Of a stretch of 64,000 bases of DNA, positions 51,467 to 60,477 are shown in pieces. The notes beneath the pieces are model-generated. The model was not told the DNA's origin, ran no database searches, and worked only from the letters and a program-made list of their open reading frames with translations. Within the stretch, counting starts at the first letter, position 1; the number at the start of each line of letters is the position of its first letter. The stretch covers positions 55,267,640 to 55,331,639 of the forward strand of contig OY755239.1 in the NCBI GenBank assembly GCA_963576725.1. The letters run 5' to 3'. This stretch comes from Azorinus chamasolen. Its lineage: Eukaryota > Mollusca > Bivalvia > Cardiida > Solecurtidae. A program made the translations under genes and the position numbers.

Positions 51467-51779
51467 TATTATACGCCCGACGGTAACTCGAATCGGTCGT
51501 ATTATGGTATGGCGCTTGTCCGTCCATCTGTCCGTCCGCGCTAACAATTCATGTTTATGTGACTATGAGAACATTCATTGGTTTTATGTGGCTAATTTTC
51601 AGTTTATGCGGCTATTTCGAACAAAAGAATAGCAGCATACCTTTCAATCTGTAAGAATGTCTGTCTCACAGTGGGCGTCCGTCTGTTAGCTACTTCTTTG
51701 TCCGCTCAATAACTTGACAACTGGGTCATCACACCGTGTGTGATGTCTTCATACCTAGTAGGATGGTTGGTCATGGCTA

Positions 51780-52270
51780 GTAGATGACCCCTATTGATTT
51801 AGAGGTCAATCGGTCAAAGGTCAAGGTCACAGTGACCTTCAACTCAAAAATCTTGTCCGCACAATAACTTGATAAGTATTGGGTGTGAGTAGGAAGGTAA
51901 TGTCATGTCTAGTAGATGACCCCTATTGATTTTGAGGTCATACGGTCAAAGGTCAAGGTCACCGTGACCTTCAACTCAAAAATCTTGTCTGCTCAATAAC
52001 TTGATAAGTATTAGTTGTGCTGTTTTCATACTCATTAGGAAGGTTGGTCATGGCTAGTGGATGACCCCTATTGATTTTGAGGTCAATCTGTCAAAGGTCA
52101 AGGTCACAATGACCTTCAACTAAAAAATCTTGTCCGCTGAATAATTTGATATGTATTAGGTGTGCTGTCTTCATACTTGGTAGGAAAGTTGGTCATGGCC
52201 AGTACATGACCCTTTTGATTTTGAGGTCAGTTGGTCAAAGGTCAAGGTCACGGTGACCTTCAACTCAAAT
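51780..52270 (+). repeat. RC-4 monomer array
   Basis: The unit holds TTGTCCGCTCAATAACTTGA, TAGGAAGGTTGGTCATGGC, TAGTAGATGACCCCTATTGA, TTTTGAGGTCAATCGGTC, AAAGGTCAAGGTCACAGTGA and CCTTCAACTC. Start-to-start spacing is 132, 145 and 144 bp. Confidence 0.9.
51824..52259. promoter_or_regulatory. Four perfect estrogen-response-element palindromes (candidate)
   Basis: AGGTCA-NNN-TGACCT occurs at 51824-51838 (CAG), 51956-51970 (CCG), 52101-52115 (CAA) and 52245-52259 (CGG). Each sits in AAGGTCANNNTGACCTT and is preceded by GGTCAAAGGTCA, a one-base-spaced direct repeat of the half-site. The sequence match to the vertebrate ERE consensus is exact. Whether any receptor binds here is inference. Confidence 0.5.
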
Positions 52271-52336
52271 TAATATTTTGCATGTTACGACGGCACATAC
52301 TTCGGGCGTATAATACTCCGACACATGGGACTCTTT

Positions 52337-52594
52337 TTAACCTTTTACCTCATACAAAAGATTCTTTATGCCTTTGCAAACAGAGAAGATCCAGATCAGA
52401 CGGCTCCTGCAGGAGCTGTCTGATCAGGGTCTGCACGGTTTGCTTATGAAATTTTAATAGATCTGATTCTACAGTTTCGTAACCAACACCAAGACTGCTT
52501 GTGTACAGATGCCCCATATATAATTCAGCTAATAAAATTCATGATGCCATTATTTCTGACATGAATATTCATCGGGGGGGGGGGGGGGGGTTAA
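52337..52594 (+). mobile_element. TTAA-A MITE with a 17-G run at its right end
   Basis: TTAACCTTTTACCTCATACA, hairpin GAAGATCCAGATCAGACGG with tip GGCTCCTGCAGGAGC, CATGAATATTCATC, then 17 G (52574-52590) in place of the usual GAGTAAAGGG, and TTAA. Confidence 0.85.
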
Positions 52595-53296
52595 TCAGTA
52601 AGTGATCTCTAATACAGGTCTTACTGTATTTCTAATTGTCGCCAATATACAGCAACTGATATAACTTTTAGGTCTAAATTCCTGTGCAACAAAATCTAGT
52701 GCCAGATATGTCAGTTATGCCTGCCCCTCTAATAGGAAACAATGATAAAACAAATAAGAGTCAGATTATGTAGACGACACCTGGTCATGGTAATTAATTG
52801 TTTCAAGGCAATTACGAGCGAAAACAGAATTGTGGTGAGAGCTGCATGATGTCTGCTAAAAATGAGAGTATAAAATGTGACAAATTCACAATATGATGAT
52901 ACATACATGTATAAAAATGAAATTGGTATAAAAGTTTTGGTATGGACTATCTTGATTAACACACATCGAGAACAGTATCAGTGATCTGGTTCAAAACAGT
53001 TTACTGTCAAGAGAGAGAGAGAGAGAGAGATATTTTTCTTAAAATGGGCATATGTTTTGTTGCAGGCGAGTCTCTTATCAGTATGTGTCAGCAGCAATTA
53101 AAACTTCCCCCATTTTATCTTCTTTCTAGAGAATATTACCTAAATGGTGTAGAGTTGTAAGGATGTACCTATTAGTAAGGTTAATTGGCGACAAGTGTGA
53201 TATTGTACGGTCATGTCCGTCGCGATATAAGACCGTACAATATCCCACACGTGCCCTTATGTCGTTCTTGTTTATTTCCCAGATTAGGCAATGACT
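52595..53296. other. Unrecognised sequence with a GA microsatellite
   Basis: (GA)10 at 53011-53030. Around 53199-53253 is an inverted repeat GTGATATTGTACGGTC / GACCGTACAATATCCCAC. Otherwise nothing recognised. Confidence 0.45.
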
Positions 53297-53475
53297 CAGA
53301 GCTCCAGATAAGATATTTTCAAGTATAACTTCTTTATTTCTCCACCAAATCCTATGTTGTGACCACTCTTTAGAATCGTCTCTTCGAGACGATTCTAAAG
53401 AGCTGTCCCAGCATAGGATTTTGTTGAGAAATGACGATTTTAGTATTTGAGTATGCACCGTTATCTGTAGCTCTG
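53297..53475. mobile_element. PAL-F element, full length
   Basis: CAGAGCTCCAGATAAGATAT and ACCGTTATCTGTAGCTCTG. Arms meet at CGTCTCTTCGAGACG. Confidence 0.9.
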
Positions 53476-53746
53476 TAAACTTATGTGTGAAATGTATTCA
53501 GATGCAGAGCCAGTAGTCTAAGTTGATTTGAAATTTAAAAGCAGTAACTTTATAAGCATAATTTTCTCATCCCTTCTTGGGGGAGGCTTCAGATTTCTTG
53601 GTGTATTTTTGGTGTTTCCATAGAGATGCTCAATTCTCTGACATATTAGATAACAAATGAGAGCTGGCTTTGTACCGATAACAATAATCCAGCTTGTTTT
53701 GAATGTTCCTCGGAGATGATGGAGGGAAATTGAAACCTAGTTATCT
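53476..53746. other. Unrecognised sequence
   Basis: No family recognised. Confidence 0.35.
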
Positions 53747-54000
53747 TTAAACCTTTACTCCATGAATATTCATGTAAGAAAAAATGACATTATAAAAAAT
53801 ATTGAAAATTATTTTATAATGGCATAATGAACACAAGAAGTTTTGGCCCCGGATGAAAGCCATATCTATATTATTCCATAAGCAAACAGAGCAGACCCTG
53901 AAAGACAGCTCCTACAGGAGTCATCTGGTGTGGGTCTACTCAGTTTGCGAAGGCGTTAAAAGGTGTATTAAAAGGTGTACCTATGGATCTAGTGTATAAA
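53747..54000 (-). mobile_element. TTAA-A MITE
   Basis: TTAAACCTTTACTCCATGAA, hairpin GCAGACCCTGAAAGACAG with tip GCTCCTACAGGAG, then AAAAGGTGTATT duplicated before CCTATGGATC. Confidence 0.75.
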
Positions 54001-54002
54001 CC

Positions 54003-54065
54003 CTTAATATGGTATCATTCAATCAATATTCACCAAATACGGTATCATTCAATCAATATTCACCA
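54003..54065. repeat. 30-bp tandem repeat, 2 copies
   Basis: GGTATCATTCAATCAATATT at 54011 and 54041. Confidence 0.9.
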
Positions 54066-54255
54066 TTGTTTGTGCCATTTATTTTGTGGCAAAAAGGAAA
54101 CATTAGCAAATATCTGGCAGTTTTTCTACTCCAGCCACTAGTCTTATGCCTTGGGAGTTGAAAGATGTTTTTTGTCGGCAGCTTGTAAATTACAAGGTCA
54201 ATATACCCTAGGAGGAGTGTTTTTGATGTCACAATGATCCATGATTATTGAACTC

Positions 54256-54458
54256 TTAACCCTTCTCTTGCTGTTCAAGGAGCAGGAGCTGTCTCATCAG
54301 GGTCTGCACTATTTACGAGTTTGTTCAATCAGTGCACTCCACAGCAGTGATTGCACAGATAAATATTTGTAGACAGTGAAGATATGAGTAATTATACAAC
54401 AGGACATGGGTAAAGAAGGAGAAATGTATTTTAAAAATTCATTAAGAGAAGGGCTTAA
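54256..54458 (+). mobile_element. TTAA-D MITE, left hairpin arm deleted
   Basis: TTAACCCTTCTCTTGCTGTT joined to GGAGCAGGAGCTGTCTCATC, then the usual right part, AAGAGAAGGGCTTAA. Confidence 0.85.
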
Positions 54459-54499
54459 CCGTAATATCTTGCTAATCACAATATATCTGAAATTTGCAA

Positions 54500-54637
54500 A
54501 TAGCATGGAACCAGATCAGATGTCAAGTAATTAGGCATCATATCAGGTTCAGAAGTGTAAATGCTCTATTTATCACAATGGTTTCAAGAAGTGACTAAAA
54601 TTACAGAGAAAGGCGTATTTATGGAGGAAAGGGTTAA
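54500..54637. mobile_element. PAL-G then TTAA-B right half
   Basis: 54500-54556: GCATGGAACCAGATCAGATG and CATCATATCAGGTTC. 54557-54637: AATGCTCTATTTATCACAAT, GGAGGAAAGGGTTAA. Confidence 0.65.
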
Positions 54638-54667
54638 ACTGTGCTCCGAATGTCCACTATTTTATTG

Positions 54668-54766
54668 CAACAGGGCTGGTTAAAAGATAAGGACTCAAAA
54701 ACCAGGGCTTCTTGCTTTCCATGCCAGTACTTTGACCACTGAGCTACCAAGCCACAGGGTCTTGGA
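54668..54766 (-). mobile_element. tRNA-like SINE head
   Basis: On the minus strand the A box TAGCTCAGTGG (54736-54746) matches TRGCNNAGTGG exactly. A B-box-like GGTTTTTGAGTCC lies at 54691-54703. The 3' side ends in CAGCCCTGTTG. Not a functional tRNA: spacing and stems do not close. Confidence 0.55.
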
Positions 54767-54770
54767 GTTA

Positions 54771-54824
54771 TTAACCCTTTACTACATTGATATGTTTTTT
54801 AACCAGAGTAGACCCAGATCAGAC
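54771..54824 (+). mobile_element. TTAA-A left end fragment
   Basis: TTAACCCTTTACTACATTGA to GAGTAGACCCAGATCAGAC. Confidence 0.6.
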
Positions 54825-54929
54825 AACCTTACTTACCTCAACTCCATTACACTACTCCCCCTTTTGTCTTGTGGAACTTGCGTGAAATCAGTCATGCACA
54901 TTGATAGAATTTTACTTTGGTGCAAATAT

Positions 54930-55060
54930 GTAACAGGGCTGGTGAAAAAACTTACTGCCAGATCGGGAATCAAACCCAGTGCCTCTGAATCACCCTGCTC
55001 ACTAGCTTACCCTGCCAGCATGCTAATCACTGACTTCTGGTACCCCAGCCACATGACCAA
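54930..55060 (-). mobile_element. tRNA-derived SINE
   Basis: Minus strand: ATTAGCATGCTGGCAGGG (worn A box), B box GGTTTGATTCC (within 54965-54977), then CAGTAAGTTTTTTCACCAG, CCCTGTTAC. Shares its 3' CAGCCCTGTT with the copy at 54668. Confidence 0.5.
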
Positions 55061-55650
55061 GAACTTATTGATGTGCACTCAATTAAACTCAACCCTTTTC
55101 CAAGAAATATGCCTTTTCTTTGTTGAGATGGGCCAAAGTTCATTCACTTGTTTATAACCAAGCTTAAATTGGACCACTTTGTAATATATCAGTTATATTC
55201 TTACTGCAAATTACAACAAGATCTTCAATTATGATTATGTGTATGATAGATGTATTCTGGGCTCCAAAAAGCAATCACATTTAGAGCTGCAGTAAATACA
55301 TGGATGCTGGACCTGTGGTCAATTTCTCTGAGGAATTACATTGGATATTTAGTGATCTTGAAATGTCCTGAGTACTAGGGTCAAGGTCTTAGTCACTAAT
55401 TAGGTGACTTTGTGTCACTCAAACTTCGTTATCATGACGGTAATGAATCCTCCAATCATGGCCTCTGAATACTTAATTGCCTCGGCCATGCAATAAATCC
55501 ATTATTGGACATCTGAATACTAAATGTAGGGTGATTTATTCCATTATTGACTTTTAGCATGCCATTTTCAATTTTGTGATAAAACTACTTATGAGATACC
55601 TAGCAACTTTAAGTGTTACATCAGGATCCAAGCAGTATCTACTGGTAGTT
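55061..55650. other. Unrecognised sequence
   Basis: A PAL-G half near 55605 (TACATCAGGATCCAAGCAG). Nothing else recognised. Confidence 0.35.
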
Positions 55651-55656
55651 ACTGAA

Positions 55657-56060
55657 AAGAAAATAATGTATTTTGAAAACTGAAGCTTTCCAATTTTTGT
55701 TAAAAATGATTTACTGACAGATGTTATTAATGGTTGACATGTAGGTGTTGATTTGCTTACATGATAGACATAGATCATACAACTCTTTAACCCATTCCCT
55801 CATATTGACGACTTTTGACGAATCTGTAAAAGTCACTTTGTGAAACCATTGTGATAAAAAGAAAATAATGTATTTTGAAAACTGAAGCTTTCCAATTTTT
55901 GTTAAAAATGATTTACTGACAGATGTTATTAATGGTTGACATGTAGGTGTTGATTTGCTTACATGATAGACATAGATCATACAACTCTTTAACCCATTCC
56001 CTCATATTGACGACTTTTGACGAATCTGTAAAAGTCACTTTGTGAAACCATTGTGATAAA
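55657..56060. repeat. 202-bp tandem duplication
   Basis: GAAAATAATGTATTTTGAAA at 55659 and 55861; both units run to GAAACCATTGTGATAAA. Unit 1 is cut inside the left arm of the TTAA-B palindrome; unit 2 continues into the complete TTAA-B. Confidence 0.95.
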
Positions 56061-56219
56061 TAGAGCATTTGCTCCTACAGGAGCAAATGCTCTATTTATC
56101 ACAATGGTTTCAAACTACAAAACTCTAAAAAAAAATCCTTTTCTCTAGTTAATGCTCCTTTTTGGTAGATTTATTCAAAGAGGTTGTATCTAAAAATAGC
56201 CTATGATGTAATGGGTTAA
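55989..56219 (-). mobile_element. TTAA-B MITE, full length
   Basis: TTAACCCATTCCCTCATATT, palindrome with tip TTTGCTCCTACAGGAGCAAA, CTATGATGTAATGGGTTAA. Confidence 0.9.
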
Positions 56220-56277
56220 GAGTGTTCTCTCATTGTGGCCAGATTTTATGTCGAAAACTTTTCTTTGATTAACCCTA

Positions 56278-56524
56278 TTAACCATTTACTCCATAAATAC
56301 GCCTTCCTATGTCTTTTGCAAACATAGTAGATGCAGATCAGACAGCTCCTATAGGAGCCATCTGATCAGGGTCTGCTCTGTTTGAGCAAATGAAATAATA
56401 TAGATATGATTCTATAGTTTCTGCCAGAGTCAAAATTTCCAGTGTTTATATTATTAAAATGAATCTATTTAACATTCATGATGTCATTATTTTTTTCATG
56501 AATATTCATGGAGTAAATGGTTAA
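56278..56524 (+). mobile_element. TTAA-A MITE, first of a TTAA chain
   Basis: TTAACCATTTACTCCATAAA, hairpin with tip GCTCCTATAGGAGCC, GATGTCATTATTTTTTTC, ATTCATGGAGTAAATGGTTAA. Confidence 0.9.
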
Positions 56525-56547
56525 TGCTGAATATTCAGAGTGGTTAA
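56521..56547. mobile_element. 27-bp TTAA-H remnant in the chain
   Basis: TTAATGCTGAATATTCAGAG, TGGTTAA. It begins and ends with TTAA shared by its neighbours and matches a TTAA-H tip (compare GAATATTCAGCATTCGAAGG at 30632). Confidence 0.5.
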
Positions 56548-56773
56548 CCCTTTCCTCCATAAATACGCCTTGCTACGCCTCTGTAAAAGTCCTTTTATGA
56601 AACCATTGTGATAAATAGAGCATTTGCTCCTAGAGGAGCAAATGCTCTATTTATCACAATGGTTTCAAAACTACACAATTCTAAACTTTTCCTTTTCTCT
56701 AGTAAATGCTCCTTTTCGGTAGATTTATTCAAAGAGGTTGGATCTAAATATAGCCTATGGAGGAGTAGGTTAA
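56544..56773 (-). mobile_element. TTAA-B MITE, third in the chain
   Basis: TTAACCCTTTCCTCCATAAA, palindrome with tip GCTCCTAGAGGAGC, GGAGGAGTAGGTTAA. Confidence 0.9.
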
Positions 56774-56912
56774 CTATAGAGTCCAGTTAATATGAAAGGC
56801 TTTATATAATTTGCTAGAGGATTTTGAATGACAGACAGTGTCTGATGATCTTGTTCTACAAATTGTTTGCAAATGCCAGTACACTAAATGTTTCTAGCAT
56901 TCAAAGAGTTAA
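56770..56912. mobile_element. TTAA-H MITE, fourth in the chain
   Basis: TTAACTATAGAGTCCAGTTA, AATTTGCTAGAGGATTTTG, collapsed hairpin, CCAGTACACTAAATGTTTC, CATTCAAAGAGTTAA. Confidence 0.7.
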
Positions 56913-56990
56913 CTGCAAATTGTGACAGATTCTGGTGAATTTATCCCTGTTGGTTTTTCATTTTCTCATTTTTTCGATATAAACAATTAT

Positions 56991-57312
56991 AGGGTCTGCA
57001 CTATTTGCTTATGAAATAATAAAGATCTGATAATACTGTCTCTGCAATGGTCAAAACTTCCTGTCTTCATACACGCCTTTATGAAATATAATCTACTCAA
57101 TGTTCATGATGTCATTATTTCTTATATGAATATTCATGAGGTAAAGGGTTACGAAAGCAATGGAGCAGCAAATAATTTACATCTTTAGTCAGGCTGCTTC
57201 ATCAAGAGCAATTTGATCTGGTTCTGCTCAGTATTTCTGCCATCTGATCTGGGTCTTCTCAGTGAGTGTTTGCAAAAGGTGTGAAAAAGCATTTGTATGA
57301 AGGAAAGGGTTA
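56991..57312. mobile_element. Two partial TTAA-A, long arms facing out then in
   Basis: 56991-57151 (+): AGGGTCTGCACTATTTGC to GAGGTAAAGGGTTA. 57150-57312 (-): worn hairpin CTGATCTGGGTCTTCTC, ATGAAGGAAAGGGTTAA. Confidence 0.65.
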
Positions 57313-57400
57313 AACAACAGTGTTTAGAGTAATTAACAATAGTCAGTGCAATATTATTAAGACTGTTTAAATGTTCATTTGTTACCGACGTTAATTTGCA

Positions 57401-57645
57401 TTAAACCCTTTCCTCTATAAATATTCATGTATGAAATAATGATGTCATGAATATTAATGAGATAAATTTGTTATTATAGCACATGTCATGGACACAGGCA
57501 TTTTAGCCATGGCGGAAACTGTAGAATCATATCAATATCATATCATCAGCAAACAGAGCAGACCCTGATCAGACGGCTCCTATAGAAGCCATCTGATCTG
57601 GGTCTACTCTGTTTGCAAAAGCGTATTTATGGAATAAAGGGTTAA
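57401..57645 (-). mobile_element. TTAA-A MITE, full length
   Basis: TTAAACCCTTTCCTCTATAA, CATGGCGGAAACTGTAG, hairpin GCAGACCCTGATCAGACGG, AATAAAGGGTTAA. Confidence 0.9.
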
Positions 57646-57851
57646 GTAAAGAAAGAAGTAAAGGGTAAAGAGATTTTTTCTACAGATGGTTGTATGGTGG
57701 GGCTTTTAGCCATGATGATACAGTAATTTAAGATAATTAGATAAAACCCCTTTATGCTGGGAATTTTGTGGTGGACAAATTTGATGAAATAGATATCGTA
57801 ATTACTGTAAATATTTGGACACTCAATCTAGCTACCCTCTATACCAGTTTA

Positions 57852-58067
57852 TAATGGCAACTTTCTTTTTTCACGCATTTGCAAACAGAGTAGACCTAGA
57901 ACAATGTCTGCTGTGTTTGCTTATGGTATAATATAGGTCATGATTCTACAGTTTCTGTGTGAGCCAAAAATGTCTTGTGTTCGTTATGGCACTGTAAAAA
58001 TTAATCTAATTAGTATTCATGATATCATATTTTCTAGTATGAATAATTGAACAGGGAAAGGATTAAA
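57852..58067 (+). mobile_element. TTAA-A MITE with collapsed hairpin
   Basis: TTTTTTCACGCATTTGC, GTAGACCTAGAACAATGTC (most of the hairpin deleted), GTCATGATTCTACAGTTTC, AACAGGGAAAGGATTAA. Confidence 0.75.
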
Positions 58068-58113
58068 TTAGACAGACATTTTAAGCAACAAATAATGTAT
58101 ACTCTGTCAGCAC

Positions 58114-58320
58114 TACAGTAGAATTCCTCTAAACCAGATGTTAAATTCAGTATAAATATCGGTCTTGGAGACGGGTAGCAGCTTAATGCAGGGTGAAAGT
58201 CATGCAGAAAGCTCCTCTAGGAGCTTTCTGCATGACTTTCTCCCTGCATTAAGCAGCCACATGCCTTAAAGTATCTAAATTTTTCTCTGATAGATTTACG
58301 GTATCGAGGGTTTTACTGTA
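58114..58320. mobile_element. TA-E MITE, full length
   Basis: TACAGTAGAATTCCTCTAAA and CGAGGGTTTTACTGTA. Palindrome GCAGCTTAATGCAGGGTGA with tip AAGCTCCTCTAGGAGCTTT. Same subtype as 17358, opposite orientation. Confidence 0.9.
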
Positions 58321-58368
58321 TTTGCCTATGTTTGTCTGTCCGAATATTTAGGGTAATAAGGGTATGTT

Positions 58369-58735
58369 AATTTGTCTTGCTCTTGATAGATAACCCAAGT
58401 TTAGTGTTGCAGAATGAATATGTAATTAGTTTCTTATATTTCATCGGGTTTTGACACACAGGTTACTTAGGGAAATTTGTGTTGTTTTATGAAGAATCCT
58501 TGAACTTATCCCTTTCCCTCATAGACACTCCTGTAGGAGCCATCTGATCAGAGTCTGCTCAATTTGTCTTGCTCTTGATAGATAGCCCAAGCTTTAAGTT
58601 TAGTGTTGCAGAATGAATATGTAATTAGTTTCTTATATTTCATCGGGTTTTGACACAGACAGCTTACGTAGGGAAATTTGTGTTGTTTTATGAAGAATCC
58701 TTGAACTTATGCCTTTCTCTCATAGAGCCATTTAT
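58369..58735. repeat. ~192-bp tandem duplication, diverged
   Basis: AATTTGTCTTGCTCTTGATA at 58369 and 58561, AGTTTCTTATATTTCATCGG in both. Unit 1 ends in a deleted TTAA-A (CTCATAGACACTCCTGTAGG); unit 2 leads into a fuller TTAA-A. Confidence 0.9.
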
Positions 58736-58830
58736 TGACACCTTTGCAAACAGAGTAAACTCAGATGAGATGGATCCTGTAGGATCCATCTGATCAGAGT
58801 CTGCTCAGTTGGCTACAGAGGGAATATATT

Positions 58831-58879
58831 TCGAGGGCTTGGTGCAAAACTAAAGAATAGTTTTGCACCAAGCCCTCGA
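58831..58879. repeat. Perfect 22-bp inverted repeat with 5-bp loop
   Basis: TCGAGGGCTTGGTGCAAAAC plus TA pairs with its exact complement across AAGAA. It lies within TTAA-A sequence where other copies have no such insert. Confidence 0.9.
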
Positions 58880-58967
58880 TTTGATTCTACAGTTTCTACC
58901 ATGGCCAAATGTTCCCTTCTTCAGCTATCATTATAAAGATGCAGTCGGTAAATATGCATGAGGTCAA

Positions 58968-59177
58968 TACAGTAAAACCCCTCTAATGCAGCCACCAAAA
59001 TGAGGTATAATTCTGGGTCTTGGAGGCATGTGGTAGCTTAATGCAGGATAAAGGAAATGCAGAAAGCTCCTGCAGTAGCTTTCTGCATAACTTTTGTCCT
59101 GCATTTAAGCAACCACCTGCTTTTAAAAACATTAATGTCTCCTCATTAAGTGGTCGCTTTAGAGGGGTTTTACTGTA
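58968..59177. mobile_element. TA-E MITE nested in TTAA-A
   Basis: TACAGTAAAACCCCTCTAAT and AGAGGGGTTTTACTGTA. Tip AAGCTCCTGCAGTAGCTTT. Confidence 0.9.
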
Positions 59178-59210
59178 CATGCATATTACTATTTCTAGGT
59201 TGGTTTCTTT

Positions 59211-59465
59211 ATTATCCCTTTCTCTCACATTTATAAGTGCGTTTTCACACATTTGCAAACAGAGTAGACCCAGATCTGATGGCTCCTAGAGGAACTCTAT
59301 GATCAGGATCTGCTCTGTTTGCTAATAAAATTTGATAGATCTGTTTCTTTGCTTTCTAAAATGTCTACAATGTTTCACCATGCATATGTCTTTATAACTA
59401 TTTTATTAATGAATATTCAGTAGGTATTGAAATTTGGAATAAACATAGAACAGGTAATGGGTTAA
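59211..59465 (+). mobile_element. TTAA-A subfamily II
   Basis: ATCCCTTTCTCTCACATTTA, hairpin GTAGACCCAGATCTGATGG, TTTGCTTTCTAAAATGTC, GAACAGGTAATGGGTTAA. Confidence 0.85.
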
Positions 59466-59482
59466 ACCTTTGTCCGCTAGAA

Positions 59483-59640
59483 CAGAGGTCCAGATAAAAT
59501 GCGTAAAATAAAACATATACATGTACATGTACAAGGATAACTTATTTATTTATCCACCAAACCCTATGTTGTGACCACTCCTTAGAATCGTTTATGTCTG
59601 TTCAGATTCTTAGGGTAGTTTTCATATTTCTCCAACAGAC
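59483..59640. mobile_element. PAL-F element, right part decayed
   Basis: CAGAGGTCCAGATAAAATGC, ACCAAACCCTATGTTGTGAC, CCACTCCTTAGAATCG. The right arm is only GATTCTTAGGGTAG and TTTCTCCAACAGAC. Confidence 0.75.
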
Positions 59641-59985
59641 TGGCATTGTCATCTTGTTTGCCTTAGCAGCATTTTTGATCATTCAAATGATATAATGCTT
59701 AGTCTTGGTAGACGATAATTGTGTCGTACATCAAATAAATAGCTATTCATGCAAGGCACATTACATCTTGCCGCGTGACAGACATTATTTCCACATGGAG
59801 GCAGATTATGCTTTGCCAGAAATTGTGGAAAATAATGCCCCCCACATCGTTAAAAATGTCACCCAGGTTCATTATTTTAAAGTTCAATTTTCCAATCAAT
59901 AAAAGGTATTTTCTTATCTTTCAAAGTAAAGGCCATGACATTTATAAGGAGATCTAGAGCACTTGCTTGGTGATACAGACTGATC
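59641..59985. other. Unrecognised sequence
   Basis: A 65-codon frame at 59705-59902 shows no known domain and sits in non-repeat sequence. Confidence 0.35.
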
Positions 59986-60226
59986 TTAACACTTTATCTC
60001 ATGAATATTCATGCAAGAAATAATGATATGAATACTAATTAGATGAATTTTTATAATGGCATATAAACACAATTTTAGCAATGGCAGAAACTGTAGAATC
60101 TGATCTATATTATTTCACAAGCTAATTTAACCAGGCTCTAATCAGATAGATCCTACAGGAGCTGCCAGATCTGGGTCTACTCTGCAAAGACGTTACAAAG
60201 GGACTGTCTATGGAGTAAAGGGTTAA
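59986..60226 (-). mobile_element. TTAA-A MITE
   Basis: TTAACACTTTATCTCATGAA, GCAATGGCAGAAACTGTAG, worn hairpin with tip GATCCTACAGGAGC, GGAGTAAAGGGTTAA. Confidence 0.85.
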
Positions 60227-60237
60227 CTCCGTAATGT

Positions 60238-60459
60238 TAACAACCCTTTCTTCCATGAATGTCAATGACATTAATTTGTTATAATAGCACATGGACACAG
60301 GTATTTGTGGTCATAGCAGAAAGTGTAGAATCAGATCTATATAATTTCATGAGCAAACAGAGCAGACCCTGATCAGACGGCTCCTATAGGAGCCATCTGA
60401 TGTGGGTCTACTCTGTTTGCAAATGCGTAGAAAAGCCTATTTATAGAGTAAAGGGTTAC
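60238..60459 (-). mobile_element. TTAA-A MITE
   Basis: AACAACCCTTTCTTCCATGA, internal deletion after GTCAATGACATTAATTTG, hairpin tip GGCTCCTATAGGAGCC, GAGTAAAGGGTTAC. Confidence 0.85.
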
Positions 60460-60477
60460 GAGCAACCTAAGGGCATT

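Larger units (their letters stand above)
51467..52315 (+). mobile_element. RC-4: element with TATTATACGCCCGA inverted ends
   Basis: Perfect 14-bp inverted ends TATTATACGCCCGA (51467-51480) and TCGGGCGTATAATA (52302-52315). A second subterminal palindrome (ATACGCCCGA / TCGGTCGTAT) and GTCCGTCC lie near the left end. About four ~132-145-bp monomers end near GACCTTCAACTCAAA. The left-end style matches the RC elements, but the true inverted ends differ from RC-2/RC-3, so the superfamily is uncertain. Confidence 0.75.
58712..59215 (+). mobile_element. TTAA-A MITE carrying a 51-bp hairpin and a TA-E
   Basis: TTTCTCTCATAGAGCCATTT, hairpin GTAAACTCAGATGAGATGG with tip GGATCCTGTAGGATCC, the foreign hairpin (58831-58879), TTTGATTCTACAGTTTC, ATGGCCAAATGTTCCC, then TA-E. 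The right tip is unclear. Confidence 0.65.

Noticed and set aside
54736..54746. tRNA gene on the minus strand
   Set aside because: A box matches, but the acceptor stem and T-arm do not form; it is a SINE head.
54732..55157. 141-codon open frame
   Set aside because: Covers two SINE-like stretches and a TTAA-A fragment; no domain.
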